Shown: positions 1-11,530, counted from the first letter of the stretch. The stretch: 64,000 bases of DNA from Symbiodinium natans (GCA_905221605.1 CAJNDS010000058.1:196501-260500); one strand, 5' to 3'. The notes: generated from the sequence alone by a model not told the origin. Translations and numbers: made by a program.

Positions 1-472
1 TCGTGGCCACTATTAAGTTGTTTGGTGAATGGTACGTCGGTAGGCGGCGAAAGGGATGTGCAGGCAGGCCCACAAAAATCACGCATGACATTTCAAAAGA
101 GCTGTCATGGCTAAATTGTTTGCAGTGCGCTCGAAACCGCCTGCGGTTGGGAGCCCCCAACCCCCCCCCTCAACCCTGTTCGACCCAAACAAGAACCTTC
201 TCCACATTCAAAGACTTTGAATGGATTTCGAGGTTTCCAAAAATGGCTTAGTACTTTGGGTGTTTGAAATCTGACGACTTACCCAAATTAAACGTGCTAG
301 AGATCTCGCTGGTCGTCACGCAAGGCGAGCTTTGTGTAACTACTGATGAGCTTCTGAAGCGATGTTGCACGGGCCTTGGATGAAATTTCTCGGTGGCTCG
401 CTGTAATCTTCACGGGCCCACAGGATTGTTGGAATGTCGAGGGGTTGAATATGTCCCCTTTCACACGCACAC

Positions 473-523
473 CTTAGGATTTGCAGTACCGTAAAGCTGA
501 ACGTCGTGTCCAGCCTCATCCAC
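473..523 (-). CDS. Candidate small internal exon, unknown gene
   Basis: On the minus strand an AG|G acceptor is followed by 17 open codons (starts VDEAGHDVQ, ends TANPK) and then a GT donor, so the piece has the size, phase-0 ends and splice context of the small exons mapped elsewhere in this window. I do not recognise the peptide and can place no neighbouring exon of the same gene. It may be chance; the case rests only on the exon-like boundaries. Confidence 0.2.
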
Positions 524-2419
524 CTGCAACGCCGACACCGCCTGAACGCAAAGGTTTGCATTTTCTTGCTTGGGGGCAAGTTGCAAAAAAACACTTCCTA
601 GGCTATTCAGTGCCCACGGGCCCTTCAGTTCTACAGGCCCTAGCCGATATATGGGAATGCCGACAGGAAGCTGGGAAATTACATCAAACTATTGTGAGAA
701 AAACAAAACTTAGCAAGGAGACAAGCGCGGGAGGAATGATGGTGGGAAGTCAAGAGGCCAAGATTGCCAATTGCCACATTTGAGGAGCGACGAATACAAG
801 TAAAGAAAGACCCAGGATGGCCCAATCAGCAATAAATCTCAGAGGATCACCGTCTACGCACCGCACTGTTTTCACTATTTTGCCTCGTCAATAGCGAGGC
901 GAAAGTCTAAGCCTCACAGCACACGGCAGCTGACCACCGTGGACGAGTGCCATCTTACAGACCCAAGGAGACATTGAGGCACACTGCGGAGACTAATCCT
1001 GACAATCTCTCTTGCACTCTTTTCAGTTCCCGACTCACTTTGAATGGCTGGGCGCTGCCAAAACTGGAAAGCCTGACGGCATGCAAACGTGTAGAAAATT
1101 CTAAGACTCGTGACCAGCGCGCACGACCGTGAGGACTCCTACACGGCGCCTTGCAGCGACGACGCCCAGAGTCGGTCTGGCTGAAGTCAGAAGAGGGCCC
1201 ACAAGTGATGCCAGAAGTTGCCGGGGCTTAGAAGCGAGACAGTATGACCCGGCCAATAGGAGCAGGTCCTTCTCGGCCCAGAAGGTGAGGCCACTTAGGA
1301 CCTGCTTTGAACGTCCCAGTCCCAAAAGCGCGTTTGAATGTACATGCACTCCTTGTCATCGGCGCTGTTGTTGCCGGAAGCCGTGCGAATACCTGGACAG
1401 AGATCCCTCCCATACGGCAATTATCCACCGCCTCCAGTGCCTTGTCACAAAGAGTCACAAAGGGCATCTGTCTCAAGAAGCTCACAAATGCTCACAACAT
1501 GTCTCTCCAAGCGGCCTGCAGCAGACTCTGGATGCCATGGGAAATGCGCAAACGGCCCGGCCTCGGTGCTTCTAACGCAATCGAACGCAGTTTGAAGATG
1601 CGACGGTCATAGATGTAAAGGGTAGTGACCGAGTGACCGGGGCTTACAGCTTACACTTTCTGCGAAATGCGCCTGAAAACCACCGTGAAGACAACCAACC
1701 GGGTTACAGGAAAAACGCATAAGTTGAAACTGCTTCAAGCGCAACCTCGTTCTTCGAATTTCTACGCACTTGGCTCGTTGGCAGCCGACGACTGTGAGTT
1801 CAGAGAAAGAGTGTTCGTGCTGAGCCTTCAGAGTCCAAGAGCCCGTCAAGTTGAGATGCCGACAGAGAAGCGGTGCAACTGCCGGTCTCCCGCCACGAGC
1901 ACGGAGTTGTTCTCAGCACAGTGTGAGAACTTCACGGCTCGTGCATCATGGCAACTGTCCAGGAAAGGCTGAAGATGCGCGGTGCAACTGAACTGCCTTT
2001 ACTGCTCTGAAAGTGCTCTGAACAACAGCAGAGGCCCGAGCCACAACAGCGGCTCCATGGATCTCCATGCCCGGCAGGACCTGCCTCGGCGACAAGTGAG
2101 CAGCAGATTCTGTATCACAAAGCCAAAGCCCCTCAGTTCGAAAAGTGCTGCCATTGCTCTCCATTACTTGCAGTATCAGATCAGATGGACTCAGAAGATA
2201 TCAGGAATGTTTCTGGATTCAACAAGACAGCTCTCTGCGTGCATCTTGCAAAAGCGTCTTCTGTGCAAAACACCTCTGAGAAGGAAGCTGGTCTTGCAAG
2301 ACTGCTGAGCGATCTACATCCCGCAACCTACAGTGGACAATGTCATTGTGAACTATACTACACTCAGGAATGCAGCCCATGACGGTCAAGCTATTCATGC
2401 ATGACAGAAACTTTTCTGC
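524..2419. other. No confident gene; scattered ORFs
   Basis: About 1.9 kb in which all six frames hold only short overlapping ORFs without recognisable domains. A minus-strand piece near 2030-2081 (starts VLPGMEIHG) follows an AG and could be a further 3' exon of the gene whose large exon lies at 2420-3265, but I cannot prove the link. No tandem repeat, RNA gene or promoter motif was seen. Confidence 0.4.
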
Positions 2420-3265
2420 CTTTCCAAGGCTGAAGATGTCTCTCAAGTCTGCGTCCGCATCATCTAAGCACACTGCAGACATCCTATATGTCCCTTCATG
2501 TCTCGTGGCTGCCTGGGGACGGAATGGACTGACCTCTACAGGAGACACAGAAGGACCAAGAGGTGCAAACTCGTAAGGGACCGCGAAATCGTAAACTTTG
2601 CTTGGGTCCCGAAGCTGAACTTGTGGCCGCCACCACTCTCTGTAGCCTTCCGTTCGCGCACTTACCTTTTCCACACCCTCAGGTCCTTCTCCCGGGCCAA
2701 TATTGAGATCGATGGGCTCAATGCCGTCTACATCCACAAAGTTCTCGTAGCAAAGCCTTTCCTCACACGGTGAGAGTCCAATTCCCAGGGCCTTCTTCAT
2801 AGGCAGCACCAAATCACTCAGAACGTGAGCAATAAACCCCTCAGGCAACAAACTCTCTTGCCACCGTTCCACCATAGTGCCATCTTTGTAGAGGCCACTG
2901 TCTTGGGGCCTTAGAACCCCCTCCGGTGCAAAGCGCAACTGCGGGCCGTTCAAGGCTCCGTCCTTACAAGTGATTATCCACCGCAGGTCACCTGCCCGTC
3001 CATACTTCACGTGATATCCATCGGCCGGTCGCATGTTTGGGCGTACAAAGTATTCTGCACCCAGCTCTGGAGGGCCTGGCACACTGACCAGTTTTCCATC
3101 GACTCTCTCTCGCACGTCAGGTAAGAGTTTGGCCCGACCAAGTGGCCATATAGCTGCCAAACCGCCATCTGCGTGGTACACAGAGACGCCCAGCCCACAA
3201 GCAAACTTGACAACCACGTTGGAATCCAAGGGAGTGAAACCGCGTATTCGACGAGGGTACTCTTC
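2420..3265 (-). CDS. Large internal exon of an unrecognised protein-coding gene
   Basis: A 282-codon open stretch on the minus strand is bounded by a CCGAG|G acceptor at 3266-3267 and an AAG|GC donor at 2419-2418. Both ends fall in phase 0, which supports the boundaries. The product starts EEYPRRIRGFTPLDS and contains a charged, mixed alpha/beta-looking sequence with no transmembrane segment, signal peptide or repeat that I can see. Protein-like composition and frequent C/G third positions argue for real coding. The GC donor matches the usage in the PABP gene of this window. I do not recognise the family. The open frame continues past the donor to 2219, but that part looks non-coding. The start of the gene must lie in an upstream exon (above 3290), not found. 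Confidence 0.6.
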
Positions 3266-3958
3266 CTCGGCCGACCCAGCAAAGGAGTGTCAACAAAATC
3301 CACACAAAGCGGTTAAAACAGACAATCGATCTATGGAAACAGGACCTGGAGCAGAACTTCAGCCAGGGAGCGTTGTCCAAAAATCTAAGCAAGTCCTTGC
3401 TCTGGTACGAATGGCGAGGCCGGCAAGGCCATTGCATTGGTGGACCCAACACGATGAAAAACAATGATCACACACACACACATGCTGTGCCTGAAGCGTT
3501 GATTAATGGACACTCACGACATGCTGTGGTGCTCAAAACAGCGAACTACGCAGGCTACTGAAATGAGCGGTTGACAGTCTTGCTGAGCACACCGCAAGTA
3601 GCCAGAAATGAAAACAAGCAAGTGTTCACGGCAAGGTGGGAAGTGACACAGGAAAAGGCTCGCACAAGAAGCCAAGGCCTGTGCCCAAAGCGCGCGACTC
3701 GAAAGTCTGTGGTCAGGATAAGTGCATCCTGTCCGCTTGCGAAAGCTCAAGGCTCCAAGAAAGCAGTCAAACAGAATGACAGCCAGAAATCACCAATATG
3801 TCGGAATCGAAAGTCACAAGTTCACGGCCTCCAACGCCACGATGCCAGTAGGGTTGAAGAACCTGGTCGTACCAAGGGAGTTCAGCGATCCTGCTTGACC
3901 GCATGATCCGTAGCAGTCTGCGCAACTTCACGATCGAGGTTCTGGCATCGGCCACTCT
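3266..3958. other. No convincing gene
   Basis: About 0.7 kb of unique-looking sequence with only short overlapping ORFs and one short CA run near 3470-3482. It probably contains the intron and upstream exons of the gene at 2420-3265, but none can be recognised. Confidence 0.35.
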
Positions 3959-4192
3959 TCAACCGTCCTTAGCTGAATAGGTACATTGCTCCTCGTTTCT
4001 TGCGACACACTTTTGCTGAAACCAGATCTGCTTCGATCTGCCAGGTCGCCACTCCAGCGGGGCGATGGGGGAACTCCACAGCGGCTTTTTCGTCGCCAGC
4101 TGCGGTGGCGGTGCATGCAGCTGAAGGGCCACGGCCAGGGACGTACAAGAGACTGCCACCGCCAGCAGCACCTCCACACTGAACTGATTCAA
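3959..4192 (-). CDS. Candidate exon, frame uncertain
   Basis: All three minus-strand frames are open here, so the coding frame cannot be fixed by eye. The most protein-like frame reads AGDEKAAVEFPHRPAGV then WQIEADLVSAKVC and uses mainly C/G-ending codons. A second frame starts with a hydrophobic stretch (VLLAVAVSCTSLAVAL) that could be a signal anchor. The piece lies downstream of the membrane-protein ORF at 4232-4552 on the same strand and could be its next exon. No family is recognised. Confidence 0.3.
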   Translation of the reverse strand: MNQFSVEVLLAVAVSCTSLAVALQLHAPPPQLATKKPLWSSPIAPLEWRPGRSKQIWFQQKCVARNEEQCTYSAKDG

Positions 4193-4231
4193 CCAAACTC
4201 AACCCTGCTCTTTTTTCATGTGCTCTTGCAA

Positions 4232-4552
4232 CTAGGGGACAGCGCAGTGTGTGGCGGGGGTGATGTAGGTCGGATTGGACAAGTCTTTGTCACTGTTCTC
4301 GAAGTTGTGCCGCTTCTCCGGGAATGGGCGAATCAGGCTCGCAAAAGCCGCAACCATCAGCGGCGGCAGAAAGATACCGAGGCGAGCATAGAATGCCATT
4401 GGATGGTCGGTATACTCTTCGCGCCGCATGTGTAGCCGTGACACCACTAGGAAACCCAAGCATAGCAGCGTGAAAAAACTTCCCGCGACCACAGTGGCTT
4501 GAGCTTGTTCTTCGTAGAGCTCCAAAGCCTGGACTTCTGGCATGTTGCTCAT
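4232..4552 (-). CDS. Small two-helix membrane protein, first exon or whole ORF
   Basis: The ORF starts with ATG at 4552 (MSNMPEVQALELYEEQ) and has two hydrophobic segments: about residues 21-37 (TVVAGSFFTLLCLGFLVV) and about 55-70 (ARLGIFLPPLMVAAFASL), joined by a charged loop containing RREEYTDHP. A basic tail (RPFPEKRHNFEN) follows. The last ~15 codons before the stop at 4232 look less protein-like, so the exon probably ends near the GT in the ACAGTGAC context, with more sequence in a following exon, perhaps 3959-4192. The topology suggests a small integral membrane protein; compartment and family are not recognised. Confidence 0.45.
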   Translation of the reverse strand: MSNMPEVQALELYEEQAQATVVAGSFFTLLCLGFLVVSRLHMRREEYTDHPMAFYARLGIFLPPLMVAAFASLIRPFPEKRHNFENSDKDLSNPTYITPATHCAVP

Positions 4553-4876
4553 CTCCTCGGATTCGACATGGAAGGCTATGAACTCCCTGATTCAATCTGA
4601 ATCATATATCTTGAAATATCACCCTTGTACCACATGTGCCTAAAGTGACTTTAGCGAGGTCTCTGTGACGTGGACCAGTTTGTGAAATCCACGAGCTGGA
4701 CACGAGCCTCGCGAGTCCGTGCCAGGCATGGCTTTCACCGAGCTGGTCTCCTGGCGTGCCCTTGGCTCAGGTTGTCGAGATTTGTTGAGCATTGTGCACA
4801 TCGAAACTTCGATTCGATGCATCTCAAAGAACTGAGAATCACAAGCAAATGGTCATCAATGCCTAGGGCCTAAGGC

Positions 4877-5037
4877 CTACAGACGTCCCAAGCCGAAGCT
4901 CTCGTGAAGTTCCTTGGTGAGGTAGTCTAACGTAATCCGCGAAGGTGGAGAGTCCAGCTTGTTAGAAGCCTCCCGAAAAGAGGCCTCTCCTGAAACACTC
5001 CTCCAGTCATCAGAGTCGGACTCCGCAGAACTTCCTC
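4877..5037 (-). CDS. Terminal exon of an unrecognised gene
   Basis: After a GTGTGAG|GA acceptor (AG at 5039-5038) the minus strand is open for 52 codons and ends with TAG at 4877-4879; the length is 2 nt plus a whole number of codons, consistent with an internal phase. The peptide is acidic and serine-rich at first (SSAESDSDDW) and ends LDYLTKELHESFGLGRL, which looks like a natural hydrophilic C-terminus. No domain is recognised. The upstream exons probably lie at 5.1-5.6 kb. Confidence 0.45.
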
Positions 5038-5149
5038 CTCACACTGAGAGGAACAAGCTGCAGAAAAACTCCTCTCCAAAAACATCAAACGCACCAGACA
5101 AGCGAACCGTCTCGGTACATGAGGGGAGGGTCCTGATCTTGGAAGTTGA

Positions 5150-5345
5150 CTGAGTTGACTGGGTGAGAACGCAAAGATCCGCGCCACCAGTCCCCAGGCC
5201 GATGAGACCACCAGTCCCGCCAAGTGCCTCGCTCCTCGTTGAAGTGGTGCGTTCGACATCTCACCCAGCTTGCGTCTTCGCTGCCACTGCGTTCCGACAA
5301 TCTCGACAAAGGTCTCGCCTTCTGGGAAACCACTCTGAGAGAGAA
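5150..5345 (-). CDS. Candidate upstream exon(s) of the 4.9 kb gene
   Basis: Minus-strand sequence open in more than one frame. The frame reading GETFVEIVGTQWQRRRKLG and then LAGLVVSSAWGLVARIF has the best codon quality (mostly C/G third positions) and a short hydrophobic stretch. A competing frame is rich in Trp and Arg. It sits just upstream of the terminal exon at 4877-5037 on the same strand, so it may be part of the same gene, but exact boundaries and frame are unresolved and no family is recognised. Confidence 0.3.
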
Positions 5346-5402
5346 ACCGACCGAGAGAAGCAAATCCACTCTCCGAAGATCCCTCAGAGAGCAAAGCTGT
5401 GC

Positions 5403-5466
5403 GCAGAAAGAGAGAGAAAGAGAGAGAGGGAGAGAGAGAAGAGCGAGAGAGAGAAAGAGAGACAGC
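5403..5466. repeat. (AG)n-rich polypurine microsatellite
   Basis: About 60 bases made of AG, AGAGAG and GGAGAG units, purine on the plus strand. It lies upstream of the candidate exon at 5150-5345. Long ORFs crossing it (SLSLSL or RERERE translations) are artefacts of the repeat. Confidence 0.85.
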
Positions 5467-5607
5467 AATTGAAAGGGAATTGTTGGCAGAGACCGAGTTC
5501 CGAGAGAGCGCAAGATTTGCTCTCTTTGAAGTTTCTTTGCTCTCTCGGAGGCCTGGCCTTGGTCCTGCTCCTCCTGGGCCTCTCAGAAGACAAACATAAA
5601 CGTCCAA

Positions 5608-6444
5608 AAAAAAAACAAAAGACTCATGCGCGGGTTAAAAAGCAGATTCCTCAAAAAGTGTGGGAGCCAAACATGGTGTCGTGCGAAAGAAAGAAAAAGG
5701 CTGGTATTATTGTTGCGTGCTCTCGTGGCGTGCTCTGAAAGAGCTCAAAGGGTGCTCACACATCAACACAGGGGCATAGGATCTTCAGTTCTGGATGAAT
5801 GATATATCTAATGTAATCTACTACATACCCTGCCTGCTCCGAAATTGTGTAGTGTAATCCGTTTTCACCCCCTCCCCCCCGTCCCCCGGCCCACCGCCAC
5901 CCCCATGCCGGCAAACTTCTAGAAGCTACTGTACTTCAGGAACATGGGTGCAGTCTGCCTGCTGCGAAACCAGAAGCTGCAGCTCTCGCAGATGTGCATG
6001 GCCTCAGCATTGCCCACACAATGCCCGAGTGCGGGGCCAGGCAGAGGCCTGAAATTGACACAAGAGGTTGTTGAAGAAGCGAGATGTCTCGATGTCGCGA
6101 GACCGACATCATGACTTATCTCTAAACTTCTTTGTGGGGTAAAGTTGTGGTGGAACTCTCGCCCTGGGGCTCCCAAGCCCTTGCCTTGCTAAAGCTCCCA
6201 TATGTGCAAAGGCGATGAATGGCGATGCATCCGCCAAGCGCACTGCAATTACTGCGGAAAATCTTTTGAACTCACAAGTGCCGGTAAAACTACAGAGTTT
6301 ATTGCACAAGCTTGCAGTTGAGCTCGCGGCAAAACTGGCTGCACTTCAAGCCCCCTCTCAAGTCACATCCGCTGAGGCTGCCAGTGCAACACGAAGTGGG
6401 ATTGCAACAGTGTGCAAATGGGAAAACTGGTAGAGAAACGGCAC
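5608..6444. other. No convincing gene; includes 3' flank of the DUF1995 gene
   Basis: About 0.8 kb with no recognisable exon. It holds an A-rich tract at 5610-5640 and a C-rich tract at 5870-5905. The part next to 6444 is immediately downstream of the stop codon of the minus-strand DUF1995 gene and should contain its 3' untranslated region. No poly(A) signal is obvious. Confidence 0.4.
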
Positions 6445-7458
6445 TCAGATAAGTTTGCCTCCAGCTTCCCTCCGCTGGCGTTCCTTCAATCGCATGCGCT
6501 TTGTCATTTCTCTGGAGCCCTTGAGGAAAGTCATGCAATCTTGGTAATCCGGTGCTTGTGAGTCATTGACATCGAGCAAGAAGTAACCATCAATCGCCTC
6601 AGGGTCTTCTTGATTGTCTTCCCAGACGGAGTACGGTCGAGGCCACACCCTCACAATGACCGCTGGGTTTAGAGGCACCGGATCTTTGTCATCATCAGGC
6701 TCGAACTGCTCCAAGTGAAAGATTGGCAGAAGTGTTTTTTCCATAGTTCGGAAGTTGCGCAGCATAACTCCTGCCGCAGCTACGCTGTCCTGCAGGAGCT
6801 TCGCGTTGAGCAGCACGACGGGCACTTTCTTACCTTGCTCTTTCATAACTTCGAAGATGGCCAGAACGGCCGCCATTTCGGATTGGTTGGGTGCAACAAT
6901 CAAGAGCATCGATGACTCCAAGAACTCACTGATTTTGGTATACTCTTCCATTTTGAGTTCCATCTTTGGCAGGACTGGTGGTAGGTGATCCAACGTCAGA
7001 TTGTCAGGGATGGGGTTCCATCGCGTGTTAACTAAGGACATAGCGCCAAAATCTGTAAAGAGAACACGAACCCCATTTCCCTGAGGTAGCCGAGGCGACA
7101 TCGCAAGTGTCTTGGCAAACCTCTCTGCAAATTGCAGCACGTTGCCAAGCTCACCAGACACCTGGTTGTCAATTCTGCCTGTGTTGAAGTACATACTCTG
7201 TCGTACTTGACCCTCAGCAGTGGCACGCAAGGAAGCGGAGCATGCCCAGGCGACTGCTTGATCAAAGCTTTGTGGCACCGGCGATGAGGCATCTACGGTA
7301 TCCTGCACCATCTCCTCCCGCATGGCCAAAGCCAGCTTCGCTTCCTCTGTCAGGCCTGCAGTCTTCTTGGTGGAAGGCGTTGCTCGACGCCGCACCACCC
7401 CAGCGGCAGCTGCGGCCAAAGCTGCACAGGGTAAATTCGTCCACCTTGGCGGTCTGAC
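6445..7458 (-). CDS. DUF1995-domain protein (plastid-type), long 3' exon
   Basis: About 337 codons in one exon ending at a TGA (6445-6447). The fold family is recognised from an ordered set of motifs: SFDQAVAWACSASL near the start, GVRVLFTDFGAMSLV, then SMLLIVAPNQSEM, KVPVVLLNAKLLQD, IFHLEQFEP, AVIVRVWPRPYSVWE and GYFLLDVND. This is the order seen in DUF1995 proteins of cyanobacteria and plastids, which include the photosystem II assembly factor LPA3. The N-terminal part (CAALAAAAAGVVRRRATPS) looks like a transit-peptide remnant. The exon may begin at the AG|G acceptor 7460-7459, or translation may start at the in-frame ATG at 7470; a plastid-targeting leader exon upstream is likely. The C-terminus is basic (RMRLKERQRREAGGKLI). 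It is unusually compact compared with the PABP gene in the same window. Biochemical function is unknown; a role in plastid or thylakoid biogenesis is inferred. Confidence 0.75.
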   Translation of the reverse strand, partial: VRPPRWTNLPCAALAAAAAGVVRRRATPSTKKTAGLTEEAKLALAMREEMVQDTVDASSPVPQSFDQAVAWACSASLRATAEGQVRQSMYFNTGRIDNQVSGELGNVLQFAERFAKTLAMSPRLPQGNGVRVLFTDFGAMSLVNTRWNPIPDNLTLDHLPPVLPKMELKMEEYTKISEFLESSMLLIVAPNQSEMAAVLAIFEVMKEQGKKVPVVLLNAKLLQDSVAAAGVMLRNFRTMEKTLLPIFHLEQFEPDDDKDPVPLNPAVIVRVWPRPYSVWEDNQEDPEAIDGYFLLDVNDSQAPDYQDCMTFLKGSREMTKRMRLKERQRREAGGKLI

Positions 7459-7470
7459 CTGAGCAGACAC

Positions 7471-10400
7471 ATCGCATCATGAGATGAAGAGACAGCAACA
7501 TACAGCAACTCGTTCGTCGCGTTCTCTCGGCTAAAAAGGACCGAGGACAGCGCCAGGGCAGTGCGGCTGCGTGTAGATCGACCGGCGGTCGAAAGCCTCG
7601 GATGGATGCCGAAAGGATCTCCAATGCAGCTGCGCATAGCTGTGCCAACAGCGCATGGTGCTCCAGTCTACGGATCTGATGCAGGGAGCCTCGCAGAGGT
7701 TCCATGCGGAGCGGCAGCAGAAGCCAGCAAAGTCATGCCCACAGAATCCATCATGAGAACAAGCCCCACAGGCAAGCTAGTGACAAGGTGCTCCGAGAGA
7801 AGTGCCCTGTCATGGTGCTGGACATGATGAAAGCAAGCATCTGGCTTGACTGCACATTGAGAATGAATGGCACTTGATCCATTACGCACTGAGCCGTGAT
7901 ATGTGCGGAGTTGAACAGAAAACGCATCTGCACCACTCTTGGTTAGGTTTCTTAGGCGCTATCATGCAAAGTTGTGTGGGCTGACTTCGCTGGACCGGCA
8001 GCCTCAACTCCCATGACATCAAGTTTCAACGTGCTGAGCGCATTGCCGACCGTCATCATTCCACGCCTGAGCATGGACAGACCGTTGGGCTTGTACCTTA
8101 AACTGTCCAAAACTAGGCTTCTCGCACTCACTTAGCAGGCTATCGCGACATGGTGAAGCATCCTCATCCACATGTGCGGAGAGTGTGGCAAATACTTGCC
8201 CCCGGCAGCACCACTTAACCTGCTGGCATCACTAGGAAACAGTCGGCTGCCAAGGGCTCTTGACACATGCTCCACTCAGTCACCTCTCAGGCTCGAAAGA
8301 AAGACCAAGGATGGCCAAGGTGTCTGAAGTCAGTTACTGTTCTTTACTGTTGATCGCCTTGGCACCATCTCTAGATTCTGGCAGGAAACAAAGATCAAGG
8401 CAGTTTCAACTCCACTCTGGACATTCAGGACGTAATTGCAGTTCTGAAGTTCAGCATGCCTGCAATGAAAGACAGATGCCACGGCTCACCGTTGAGGTCC
8501 TCGCTGGTAGAGGACAGCGAAGGTCATAGACTGAAAGAGCATGCAAATGCCCCACGGCCTGAGTCTGCGAGGCATGCAACTGTCTCACGACTCGAAGCAA
8601 GAGACGCGAGCAAATCTGAAACACTCGGAGGAAAGGTTCACCCTGACCGCAGTAGGCATCCGGCACGAAGAATATAAACCAATCCACATACAACTCAGAC
8701 TTCATCTTCCTGAAGAGGAGTTATTGTGCGGCGTGTGTCTTGCTATCGAGGCCTCGCGCTACACACTACCGCCATGCATGAATGAGCCCAACTCAGTCCG
8801 ACACCGTGGAGGGAAACCTTCAACAAGAATGGCAGCCACGAAGCCGAACAGCAGCGTAGACCTCACCAACGACACTTGCTGAGTGCCTGAACACGCTGCA
8901 AACCTTGGCTGAGTATGCTGAGTGCGTTGCTTCAGCGTCAAGTTTTGCGAACTGTCAAGGCGCTCCTTAGTCAACGGCTCTCAGCTGGTTGATGCAGACT
9001 TTTCTTGAAAAACAAAGACTCTCGGAAGCATATTGAATTCCCCCAAACTCGACAAACACAAAGACATGCACGTTTTGCTCGGCTTTCCAGGTGAGCCTTG
9101 CATTGCAAGAACAGGACGGGCAAGGACGGCACGTGTTTGAGCCCCGTGCCATTGCGGTTTTCGCACACGCGCTTCTGAAAGTCAGAGGCTCGAGGTATTT
9201 GCAAGGCTTCGAGTTGCCGACAGTTTCTGGCATGATTTTCAAGAGGTGCACAAGGAAGAAGAAATACCGCACATGTCCGAAAATGTCCGAAAGAACCCAG
9301 CGAGTCTGCAAGCAAGGTGCGACGAGCATGTCGCGCACATCTTCTCGAAATGACTCCAAGCGGCTGTGCCTTCACAGGAATCAGGGATTTCATGACAAAC
9401 CAAGTCGGAAAGCACCATCGCTGCACATAACTTCATTGACATGCCATGGCACACCGGAGAGATGCTATGAAAACCATCGGCAATACAGAGGTCACATTTA
9501 TATACAGGCAAGAAACAGGTGAAAAACTCATATGTAGCAAATCCACAGCTGACCGCGGTCTCGTCCCCAACAAGCGCTTTCGGAAAACACAAAACCATCA
9601 CCAAACAACACAAACCATTCAGGAGAACAGGTTCTCAATCTACGATATGTTGATGTGATGGAATGCTGGCCCGGGAGAGGCCCTGGCCAAGTCCCACCTT
9701 GATGATTTCTGTGAATCGCTGTGTACCGTCACGTATCCAACTCTCAGGACAAGTCCATCTAAGCCGTGATTTATAATGATTTCTCTCGCAGTTTTAGCCA
9801 AGACCAAAGGTCATTTTGCCTTCGAATTTGAAAAATGCCACTCCTCCCTTGACCATTCTGAGGTCGTGAAAAAGCTCCTGATGGCTTTCCGAAGCCTCCA
9901 GAGTCTAGAAGCTTCAGGAGCCTGCAGGGAGTCCAAGGACCCTCCAGGCTTCTCCAAGCTTGATCCCTAAATCCTAAGCCCGAAATCCTACCTGGGACAG
10001 CCTGACAACCGCGGGATTGCCATCGGCCACAAAACACAAAAAAATCGACGTTTTGGTAAAGGAACCGATGGTTTCCAGAGGTGGCCAAGCGCTTCTGCAT
10101 TTTTGGGGGGTGCCAAAGCCCTAAATTGTAAAGGTCCCAAGCAGCGTGCCTCGATGCCAAGCTCACGGCGACGGTCTCTACCACGTCTACCACGCTACCA
10201 CCGCCATCTTTTGGCAATATCAGCAATAGCCCTTGAACCATGAAGACCGTGAACCACAACCCGAAACCTTATGCAGATTCACGGTCGTTCCACGGAAACC
10301 GGTGTGAGCCTGATGCGAACCTTGCGCAACACACTCCAGCGAATACTTAATGCACCAGGTTGGAATGGGTTTCGGCTCCGGGGTTGAAGCTTCCCCTTCC

Positions 10401-10600
10401 AGAGCACCCTGACTTTGCCCTTTGAGATGTGGAGCTTCAAGAAGAGAACAAGAACACAGGCACAGCCGCCCGGAATGTGCTTGAAGTGTTTGAAGCGCCT
10501 TCGACCAGCCCTTGTCAACTTACCGTATTTCATCGGAGGACGGTATATTGTAGCGTTATCTATGATTGGCATCTGACTTGTCTCTTCAGTTCCTTGGAGC
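7471..10600. other. Gene-poor stretch
   Basis: About 3.1 kb in which no ORF shows a recognisable domain or a convincing exon. A minus-strand ORF at 7262-7705 overlapping the DUF1995 exon begins MEPLRGSLHQIRRLEHH and might include a leader exon for that gene, but this is weak. The rest is unique-looking sequence with ordinary base composition; short direct repeats of AGCCTCCAGG type occur near 9890-9960. Confidence 0.4.
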
Positions 10601-10663
10601 CCATGTTTGAACGAAGATGTTTCTCGGCAAAATGTGGGGGCAAAGCAGGATCCTTATCGCACG

Positions 10664-10707
10664 GGGGCGGGGCGGGAGGGGGGGCGGGAGGGGGGGGGGG
10701 GAGGTGG
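10664..10707. repeat. G-rich tract
   Basis: A run of GGGGCGGGAGG-type units merging into poly-G on the plus strand. It could form G-quadruplexes. No gene adjoins it. Confidence 0.8.
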
Positions 10708-11299
10708 CTAAGCTAAGTAAACAACTACTATAAACCAGCAAGCGTTGTTCATACATGTTTGCAATATCTGTATGATTGTGCCTGATGTTTAAGCAGGGCC
10801 TTGCCGCTGTTTGTGCAGAGATCCAAACAAAAACTTGCTGACCGCACTCGTCATGTTCTGTTTCGCTGGCAGGGGAATCGGAATACTGGCAGATGTCCTC
10901 CTGTTCCGAGTATGCACTGTCCTCATACTCATTGGATGCTGTCTAATGTTGTCTGGGCAGAAGCGTATCGAATTCGACGTGTAGGACATTTCCTGTTGAA
11001 TCACAAGCAAACGTTGCCAGATGCACAATATGGGAACTTGAGAAGGGGCTACGAAAGCTAGTCACCGCAGGGGGGTGGCATGCAGCGAGTCGGCAGGACT
11101 TGGAGCCGCCGGCGCAGCTTTTTCCGTATTTCAGGCACATGCTTCAGGTGGCGGCGCTCGAAATCTGAAGCCCTAAACTCCTTCAGCCCCCTTGCTTCCC
11201 CCGCTGGAACCCCGTGTCGCAATGTCGCAAACGAAGTTTAGGTACAGGGACGCTCTGTTCAGTACGACCTCTGCAAAGTACCACAGACCTTCAGAGCAT

Positions 11300-11530
11300 G
11301 GTGACTGTGGGGGGCGGGGGAGGACCTTGGGGTGGGGTGGGGGGGGACCTTGTGGGGGGGGGGGACCTGAAGGTGGTAGGGGGGGGGCCCCCGCCCCCCC
11401 TACCTTATCCCACACGCAACCACCTTAAAGGGGGGGGGGGGGGGGGGGGGTGGCGCCGGCACCTTATCCTTCGAAAATGCTTCATGGTGAGGTGAGGGGG
11501 GGGGGGGGGGCCCCCCCCCCCCCAACCCCC
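11300..11530. repeat. Cluster of G and C homopolymers with ACCTT motifs
   Basis: Contains repeated poly-G runs (G21 at 11430-11450), a GGGGGGGCCCCC junction near 11390, and a G15/C13 block at 11496-11523 that is a perfect inverted repeat without a loop. ACCTT or AAGGT motifs flank several of the runs (near 11323, 11347, 11402, 11421, 11462, 11531). The block explains the glycine/proline-rich ORFs in both directions, which are not genes. Runs of this kind are also prone to sequencing and assembly error. Confidence 0.8.
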
